Shown: positions 59,160 to 64,000 of the stretch, in pieces
Position numbering within the stretch: the stretch's first letter is position 1
How the letters are laid out: every line of letters starts with the position of its first letter
Source: an uncultured Kordiimonas sp.
GTDB lineage: Bacteria; Pseudomonadota; Alphaproteobacteria; Sphingomonadales; Kordiimonadaceae
Assembly (NCBI GenBank): GCA_947503625.1
Contig: CANNEK010000002.1
Coordinates: 496,001-560,000, forward strand
Length of the DNA stretch: 64,000 nt
Direction: 5' to 3'
Notes under the pieces: model-generated
Told to the model about the DNA's origin: nothing
The model's input: only the letters and a program-made list of their open reading frames with translations
The model's database searches: none
Position numbers and translations under genes: made by a program

Positions 59160-60572
59160 TCAGTTTTTAAGGGCAAAACCAAATGCAGGAAAACTCTCAG
59201 GTGCCGGGTCAATAACCTGAAAACCATCTCTGTCCAGCGCCAACACGGCCAGGGCCCGTTCCGTCGTGCCGTCCGGCAAAAACCGGAACAGCCCGTCTAC
59301 ACCAACAAACCCTTCCGGTGACAGGAAGCGTTCCAGTGCAAACATACGGTCAATATCCTCGTTTTCAATAGCATCGCTATCCCCCTCATCTTCAAGCGGT
59401 TCGCGAGCAAATCGGGCAATCAGGGATACAGCGTCATAGGCCAGCGTTGCCAGACGGGGAGGCACTTCAGCATAGGTTTCCTCAAACCGCGCAAGAAACC
59501 CTTTCGGAGCATCAGGGTCCGGAGCCGCAAACCAAGCCCCCTGCAACGGAGGCTCTCTCAATAATGCTTCGTTGTTCCAGAGCCCGGTACCAATGAGTTT
59601 AACCCGGTTCGGGTCTATTTCATAAAAAGGCAACAGCGGCGCAAGCGTGCGCATCAACGCGCCACCTTCAGGCACGAGAACAGCATCGAAATCAACACCC
59701 TCCATGACCTCGGCATCTTCAAGCTTTTCAGCGATTTCATCCGTCACGTCGTCGCGTAGTGACCGTAGAAACCTCACCTCTCTGCGTACATCATCCCTGC
59801 GTTCATCATAGCGTGCAAGGCGCTTTACCGGCTCAAACAACGCATCCGCATCTGGTGGATAGCTCTCGATTGCGGAAACAATGGCACCAGCATCAGCAAC
59901 GCTATCACCAAAGGCTGCGCGTATACGGCTACCATAACGGCCAAAAGGCACCAAAGCGCCGAAGTTCGACAAGCCCTGGCCAGCTGCATAGTCGACGACC
60001 CTTTTAACTTCGGCTTCAGGGAGAAAACCCATGATAAACCGACCCGGTTCCGCAACAGAGCTATCGTTTGAAAACCCGATCATTGGAATACCCGCCGGCA
60101 CCAGAATATCACCCACAGCCTGGACATTGCTTGCGAGCAAAGGCCCCAGAACAACCGATACGCCAGATGCAACAGCTTCCCTCGCTCTTGCTTCCGCGAC
60201 ATCGGGGTCCGCCTGCGTATCCATTGGGATAATTCGAATTTTGGGGTCATAGGCATCAAAAAGCGCCATGGTTGCCGCGCGCAACAACGCTCTGCCTGTC
60301 GCTTCTTCCGAACCGGAAAGCGGCAGCATCAAACCAATGTTGATGGCTTGCTCTGCGAGCTCCTCTTCACGAACGCTGGAAACTTCGTTTTCGTCGTCGT
60401 CCGTCACCTCAACCGTCGATGGTGGTGGCGCCACGCTTGGTGCAGGGAATTGCCCTTGCTCGCGTGCCGGTCCGCCACACGCGGCAAGTGCCACAGAAAA
60501 ACAAACAGCAAATAGTGTTTTTGCCAAGGCATGACCATAATTTTGAAAGACGCTTGCGAACATGGGGCCCAT
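59160..60572 (-). CDS. Penicillin-binding protein activator (LpoA-like lipoprotein)
   Basis: About 470 aa: a lipoprotein (FAVCFSVALAACGG, lipobox LAAC) with a low-complexity linker and a two-lobed periplasmic-binding-protein fold: INIGLMLPLSGSEEATGRALLRAATMALFD, VVLGPLLASNVQAVGDILVPAGIPMIGFSND, FDAVLVPEGGALMRTLAPLLPFYEIDPNRVKLIGTGLW. This is the alphaproteobacterial family annotated as PBP activator, by likeness to the C-terminal half of LpoA. ATG 60572 is the start that gives a normal signal; an open frame runs further upstream to 60758 but overlaps rsmI. Divergent from rsmI. Confidence 0.87.
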   Translation of the reverse strand: MGPMFASVFQNYGHALAKTLFAVCFSVALAACGGPAREQGQFPAPSVAPPPSTVEVTDDDENEVSSVREEELAEQAINIGLMLPLSGSEEATGRALLRAATMALFDAYDPKIRIIPMDTQADPDVAEARAREAVASGVSVVLGPLLASNVQAVGDILVPAGIPMIGFSNDSSVAEPGRFIMGFLPEAEVKRVVDYAAGQGLSNFGALVPFGRYGSRIRAAFGDSVADAGAIVSAIESYPPDADALFEPVKRLARYDERRDDVRREVRFLRSLRDDVTDEIAEKLEDAEVMEGVDFDAVLVPEGGALMRTLAPLLPFYEIDPNRVKLIGTGLWNNEALLREPPLQGAWFAAPDPDAPKGFLARFEETYAEVPPRLATLAYDAVSLIARFAREPLEDEGDSDAIENEDIDRMFALERFLSPEGFVGVDGLFRFLPDGTTERALAVLALDRDGFQVIDPAPESFPAFGFALKN

Positions 60573-60700
60573 GGTGTTTGCTGCCACAATAATCTGTAAG
60601 ATAGTTTTGGTTGCAGCCGGACAGTAGGCTGAAACCCTCGCCCTGTAAATTAGTGCTTCGTATTTTATACGCTGTATCTGAATAGCAAGTCTGGACTGGA

Positions 60701-61618
60701 ATGATGGCAGAAATTCGATCAGATGCAACGGACAGCGGAGCAACTGATACCAACACACCGGCCAAGGTTAAAGCCGGGCTTTACATAGTTGCGACACCCA
60801 TTGGAAACCTGGGCGATATTTCCACACGCGCGATCGAAACCCTGAAAAGAGTTGACGCGATCGCATGCGAAGACACCAGGGTAACAGCGAAACTGCTAAA
60901 CGCTTTTTTGATCAAAAAACCCATGATGGCCTATCATGAACATAACGGCGCAGCGCAACGACCGAAGCTGATTGATATGATCCGGTCCGGCAAGTCTGTT
61001 GCGCTGGTTTCCGATGCCGGAACACCACTGATATCAGACCCTGGTTTCAAGCTGGTTGATGAGGTTGCAGATGCAGGGCTCTTTATCACAACATTGCCCG
61101 GGCCAGCCGCTGTTATTGCCGCTCTGACGCTGGCGGGACTGCCAACCGACCGTTTTCTGTTTATGGGGTTTGCACCACATAAAAGCAAAGCCCGAAAAGA
61201 CTGGTTCGAAAAGGAAAAAAACACAAACGCAACACTGGTTTATTATGAAAGTGCACGACGTATCAAAGACAGTCTTGCAGACTTGCTTACTGTACTTGGG
61301 GACCGAAACGTGGCTGTATGCCGGGAAATAACCAAGAAGTTCGAGGAAGTTGTGCGGGACAAGTCATCTGCCGCAATACAGCGATATGAAGAGCTTGGAG
61401 CGCCAAAGGGTGAGCTTGTGGTAGTAGTAGAAGCCGCAACCATCGAAGAAAAAACAACAGAGGAAGCAACAGTATCCAAGGACACACTCCTGGAGACAGC
61501 GCTGAAACATATGTCCGTGAAATCAGCCGCCGCTTTTGTCGCCGACCTTACTGGTGCCCGGAAAAGCGAAATCTACACAAAAGCGCTGTCTTTTCGGCAG
61601 GACGATAACACTGGATAG
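60701..61618 (+). CDS. rsmI: 16S rRNA (cytidine1402-2'-O)-methyltransferase
   Basis: A 305-aa tetrapyrrole-methylase-fold rRNA methylase: AGLYIVATPIGNLGDISTRAIETLKRVDAIACEDTRVTAKLL at the N-terminus, VALVSDAGTPLISDPGFKLVDEV and LPGPAAVIAALTLAGLPTDRFLFMGFAPHKSKARKDWFEK in the middle. It modifies C1402 in the ribosomal P site. ATG 60701 or 60704 can serve as start. Divergent from the PBP activator and followed by yraN, the usual order in proteobacteria. Confidence 0.96.
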   Translation: MMAEIRSDATDSGATDTNTPAKVKAGLYIVATPIGNLGDISTRAIETLKRVDAIACEDTRVTAKLLNAFLIKKPMMAYHEHNGAAQRPKLIDMIRSGKSVALVSDAGTPLISDPGFKLVDEVADAGLFITTLPGPAAVIAALTLAGLPTDRFLFMGFAPHKSKARKDWFEKEKNTNATLVYYESARRIKDSLADLLTVLGDRNVAVCREITKKFEEVVRDKSSAAIQRYEELGAPKGELVVVVEAATIEEKTTEEATVSKDTLLETALKHMSVKSAAAFVADLTGARKSEIYTKALSFRQDDNTG

Positions 61619-61661
61619 TTGCTGGCTTATCGCGATGTATGAAGAATAGGCCCCCGCCTCC

Positions 61662-62030
61662 ATGGATATGAAAGCAGAAAAACAAAAAGCAGAGCGTCGC
61701 GGCCGCAACGCAGAGATGCTCTCGGTACTTTTGCTGCGGGTGAAGGGCTATAGAGTTCTGGAGCAACGGTATCGGTGTGCTGCAGGCGAAATAGATATCA
61801 TAGCCCGGAAAGGTAAAACTTATGCGTTTGTTGAGGTAAAGGCTCGTAAAAACAATGTTTTAGCGCTGGAAAGCATCACTTCGCATCAACGCGTGCGGAT
61901 CGAAAATGCTGCAGAGGTTTGGCTGCAGAACGTGCGATCACATGATTTTGCAGTGCGCTTTGATGTTATTGCAGTTGCACCCAGACAGCTTCCGAACCAT
62001 ATGATAGATGCTTGGCGCCCAGGTTGGTGA
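61662..62030 (+). CDS. YraN/UPF0102 nuclease-fold protein
   Basis: A 122-aa protein of the UPF0102 (YraN) family, a small restriction-endonuclease-like fold: GRNAEMLSVLLLRVKGYRVLEQRYRCAAGEIDIIARKGKTYAFVEVKARKN, with the Glu-Asp-Glu-Lys active-site pattern (GEIDIIA, FVEVKAR). The cellular role is not settled; suggested to act on DNA or Holliday junctions. Start ATG 61662 (or 61668); no clear ribosome site, 43 nt after rsmI. Confidence 0.9.
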   Translation: MDMKAEKQKAERRGRNAEMLSVLLLRVKGYRVLEQRYRCAAGEIDIIARKGKTYAFVEVKARKNNVLALESITSHQRVRIENAAEVWLQNVRSHDFAVRFDVIAVAPRQLPNHMIDAWRPGW

Positions 62031-62117
62031 AAACCCGGAAACCTGTGCGTGAAATACAATGAGATGTAGCTCTAGTCGCCGGCGGGTTTGATGTCGGCAA
62101 AAGTCAGGAAAAATACT

Positions 62118-63074
62118 ATGGCCTCTTCAAACCTTCAGGTTGCTTTTCAGATGGACCCAATGGAGGGCATCAACATTGACGGTGACAGCACTTTTGTATT
62201 GATGCTTGAAGCCCAGAAGCGCGGATACACACTCTGGCATTATTTGGCGGAGGACCTGTCTTATGAGGATGGCAGAGTGTACGCATCTGCCCGCAAGGTG
62301 CGCGTACAACGGGAAAAAGGTAACCATTTCGAATTTCTGAGCGATACCGTCAGGCTTAATCTTCGTGAAGTGGATGTGGTTTGGATGCGGCAGGACCCAC
62401 CTTTTGATATGTCCTACATCTCTGCGACCCATCTGCTGGATCTCATTGAAGGTGATACGCTGGTGATGAACAACCCGGCAGAGGTTCGCAACGCTCCCGA
62501 AAAACTGTTTGTGACCAAGTTCAAGGAGTTAATGCCGCCAACCCTGATTACGCGGCGCGAAAATGAGGTAAAAGAATTTCGCGCGAAGCACGGGGAAATC
62601 ATCGTAAAGCCCCTGTATGGCAACGGCGGTGCCGGGGTATTCCACCTGAAAACGGACGATTCGAACCTTGGAAGCCTTATGGAGATGTTTCTGGAGGGGT
62701 CGCGAGAGCCCGTCATGGTTCAGAAGTTTCTGCCGGAAGTCCGAGAAGGTGACAAGCGTATTATCCTGATCGATGGAGAAGCAGTCGGTGCTATAAACCG
62801 CGTGCCTGCTGCTGGCGAAATACGATCGAATATGGTGGCTGGCGGCGCTGCAGTCCGATCCAGCCTGACTGAACGAGAGCAGGAAATTTGCGACACCATC
62901 GGCCCCGACCTTAAAGCAAAAGGCCTGACTTTTGTAGGCATAGATGTCATTGGCGACTGGCTTACCGAGATCAACGTAACATCACCAACAGGACTGCAGG
63001 CAGTGAACCAGTTTGATGGAACATTGCTGGAAGCACAGATTTGGGATGCCGTTGAGACAAAGCTCAACGGTTAA
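62118..63074 (+). CDS. gshB: Glutathione synthetase
   Basis: A 318-aa ATP-grasp ligase joining gamma-glutamylcysteine and glycine. Blocks: VAFQMDPMEGINIDGDSTFVLMLEAQKRGYTL, VDVVWMRQDPPFDMSYISATHLLD, VMNNPAEVRNAPEKLFVTKF, ATP-binding IIVKPLYGNGGAGVFHL, and FVGIDVIGDWLTEINVTSPTGLQ. Start ATG 62118, with AGGA 8 nt upstream; the frame is open to 62088 without support. It closes the rsmI-yraN-gshB unit and converges with parB (12-nt gap). Confidence 0.96.
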   Translation: MASSNLQVAFQMDPMEGINIDGDSTFVLMLEAQKRGYTLWHYLAEDLSYEDGRVYASARKVRVQREKGNHFEFLSDTVRLNLREVDVVWMRQDPPFDMSYISATHLLDLIEGDTLVMNNPAEVRNAPEKLFVTKFKELMPPTLITRRENEVKEFRAKHGEIIVKPLYGNGGAGVFHLKTDDSNLGSLMEMFLEGSREPVMVQKFLPEVREGDKRIILIDGEAVGAINRVPAAGEIRSNMVAGGAAVRSSLTEREQEICDTIGPDLKAKGLTFVGIDVIGDWLTEINVTSPTGLQAVNQFDGTLLEAQIWDAVETKLNG

Positions 63075-63086
63075 GGCTGAACGTCG

Positions 63087-64000
63087 CTAAAAACCGCACA
63101 CGCCAAGCTTGGAACACAGTTCATCCAGTTCTTCCAGGGACTTGTAACTGATGGTTACGGCACCACCTTCACCCGCGTGATCAATGCTGACTTTCATGGA
63201 CAAGGCTGCTGTCAGGTCTTTTTCAAGCGCAATGGTGTCTGCATCTTTTCCACCAGCTTTCGGCCTCCCACCCGGTGTTGGTTCGCGCCGCTTGGCGGAA
63301 CCAGCCTTCGCGGCGGCCTCTGTCTGGCGCACGCTCATGCCGTCTGCAATCACTTTGCCGGCCAGCCCCACAGGGTCGGTCGCTGTCAACAAAGCGCGCG
63401 CATGGCCCATGGAAAGACGGCCTTCATCAACCAGGTCCCGCACTTTTTGCGGCAGGTTTAAAAGTCTTAGCAGATTGGTGATATGGCTCCTGCTTTTGCC
63501 AACGATTTTTGCCAGGACTTCCTGAGTGTGGCCAAATTCTTCAAGAAGCCGGTTGTAGGCCGTCGCTTCCTCAATGGCGGAAAGGTCTTCTCGCTGAATA
63601 TTTTCAACAATGGCAACCTCGAGCACTTCGGTATCTGTCAGCTCTCTGACGACTACAGGAACTTCATGTACGCCTGCTTTTTGTGCGGCCCGCCACCTAC
63701 GCTCACCAGCAACAATCTGAAATTTTTCAGGCGCCAATTCTCGCACGAGTATCGGTTGTAAAAGACCTTTTTCTTTTATCGAGAGGGACAGTTCTTCGAG
63801 TGCGGCCTCGTCAAATCGATAGCGTGGCTGAGCATTGTTCCTTTCGATAAACTCAATCGGCAGGCGACGCCGGTTGCTTGAAGAGGGCGAAGATTGAGCA
63901 GAAACGCCTGACCCAAGCCCCTCCTCGGCACCTGTTTCTTCCACAGCGTCCTCAATAATCGGCCGGTCATCTCCCAACAGCGCAGAAAGACCCCGCCCCA
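63087..64000 (-). CDS. parB: Chromosome-partitioning protein ParB, 5' end outside the window
   Basis: At least 304 codons are visible; the frame continues past base 64000 as the typical GRGLSALLGDD N-terminus, so only a few codons are missing. The CTP-binding ParB/Srx domain has IERNNAQPRYRFDEAALEELSLSIKEKGLLQPILVR and IVAGERRWRAAQKAG; then VENIQREDLSAIEEATAYNRL, the helix-turn-helix VLAKIVGKSRSHITNLLRLLNLP and a C-terminal dimer region. It loads on parS near the origin, so this end of the window is probably close to oriC; parA is expected just beyond the edge. Confidence 0.97.
   Translation of the reverse strand, partial: GRGLSALLGDDRPIIEDAVEETGAEEGLGSGVSAQSSPSSSNRRRLPIEFIERNNAQPRYRFDEAALEELSLSIKEKGLLQPILVRELAPEKFQIVAGERRWRAAQKAGVHEVPVVVRELTDTEVLEVAIVENIQREDLSAIEEATAYNRLLEEFGHTQEVLAKIVGKSRSHITNLLRLLNLPQKVRDLVDEGRLSMGHARALLTATDPVGLAGKVIADGMSVRQTEAAAKAGSAKRREPTPGGRPKAGGKDADTIALEKDLTAALSMKVSIDHAGEGGAVTISYKSLEELDELCSKLGVCGF

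Noticed and set aside
63087-64000. parS sites near parB
   Set aside because: I looked for TGTTTCACGTGAAACA and near matches throughout the window and found none; partial strings such as ATCACGTGAAG at about 58,490 are too poor.
1-64000. Insertion sequences, integrase or attachment sites, CRISPR arrays, prophage, rRNA
   Set aside because: None was seen: no transposase or integrase-like protein, no regularly spaced direct repeats beyond the short ones listed, and no rRNA sequence.

Overview
The window looks like a 64-kb piece of chromosome from a free-living, probably marine, alphaproteobacterium. The evidence is gene content and order: class I lysyl-tRNA synthetase, a parB-gshB-yraN-rsmI-(PBP activator)-hemW-rdgB-rph-hrcA-grpE block, the SprA-related and DUF2333 families, metZ, and murJ-trpS at the left edge. 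A Kordiimonadales-like or neighbouring order would fit, but that is a guess. Genes are densely packed with many ATGA start/stop overlaps. I see no insertion sequence, prophage, CRISPR array or rRNA. One tRNA (Gly, anticodon CCC) is present.

Layout. 1-2.2 kb: end of murJ, trpS and a DUF4136-type lipoprotein. 2.4-21.7 kb: a glycan-synthesis island with four genes on + (GDP-mannose 3,5-epimerase, sulfotransferase, two glycosyltransferases), eight on - (two unassigned glycosyltransferase-like proteins, a CmoB-like methyltransferase, a GT-A-like protein, a TPR-glycosyltransferase, an epimerase, a UDP-sulfoquinovose synthase, a sugar nucleotidyltransferase) and four on + (two methyltransferase proteins, a radical SAM/SPASM protein, an SpsF-like cytidylyltransferase). 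Its enzymes point to an acidic glycan carrying L-galactose or L-gulose, sulfate and sulfoquinovose. No flippase, polymerase or ABC exporter is in the window, so the acceptor (exopolysaccharide, LPS, or glycoprotein such as flagellin) is unknown.

21.8-23.8 kb: a membrane protein plus winged-helix regulator with a promoter/operator, and a secreted metallo-beta-lactamase-fold hydrolase. 24.1-27.9 kb: a tight three-gene operon of a D-Ala-D-Ala-ligase-like ATP-grasp enzyme, an alpha/beta hydrolase and a membrane-anchored MurF-like ligase. This is the most system-like unexplained unit here. The Ddl-like protein has Phe where E. coli DdlB has Tyr216, a change linked to depsipeptide (D-Ala-D-Lac) ligation.

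27.9-45.4 kb: mostly housekeeping genes: TPR protein, SDR, universal stress protein, DUF2333, DUF952-pyrD, SprA-related protein, an ECF sigma/anti-sigma/periplasmic sensor operon, ugd, MATE pump, arsC-like reductase, tRNA-Gly, metZ-apaG-trkH, a TPR protein-cytochrome b561-YceI-YceI operon, TerB. 45.6-54.7 kb: DinG-type helicase, lysS, a methyltransferase, an unknown protein, an XRE regulator/membrane protein pair with twin operators, and a TonB receptor. 54.8-64 kb: grpE-hrcA facing rph-rdgB-hemW, PBP activator facing rsmI-yraN-gshB, and parB cut by the right edge.

Regulation visible in sequence: a strong sigma70-like promoter with a dyad over its -10 (21.8 kb), a promoter whose -35 and -10 each lie in a copy of an 18-bp dyad (52.5 kb), a minus-strand terminator with no gene in front of it (35.68 kb), and three convergent gene pairs whose stop codons share one 4-nt palindrome.
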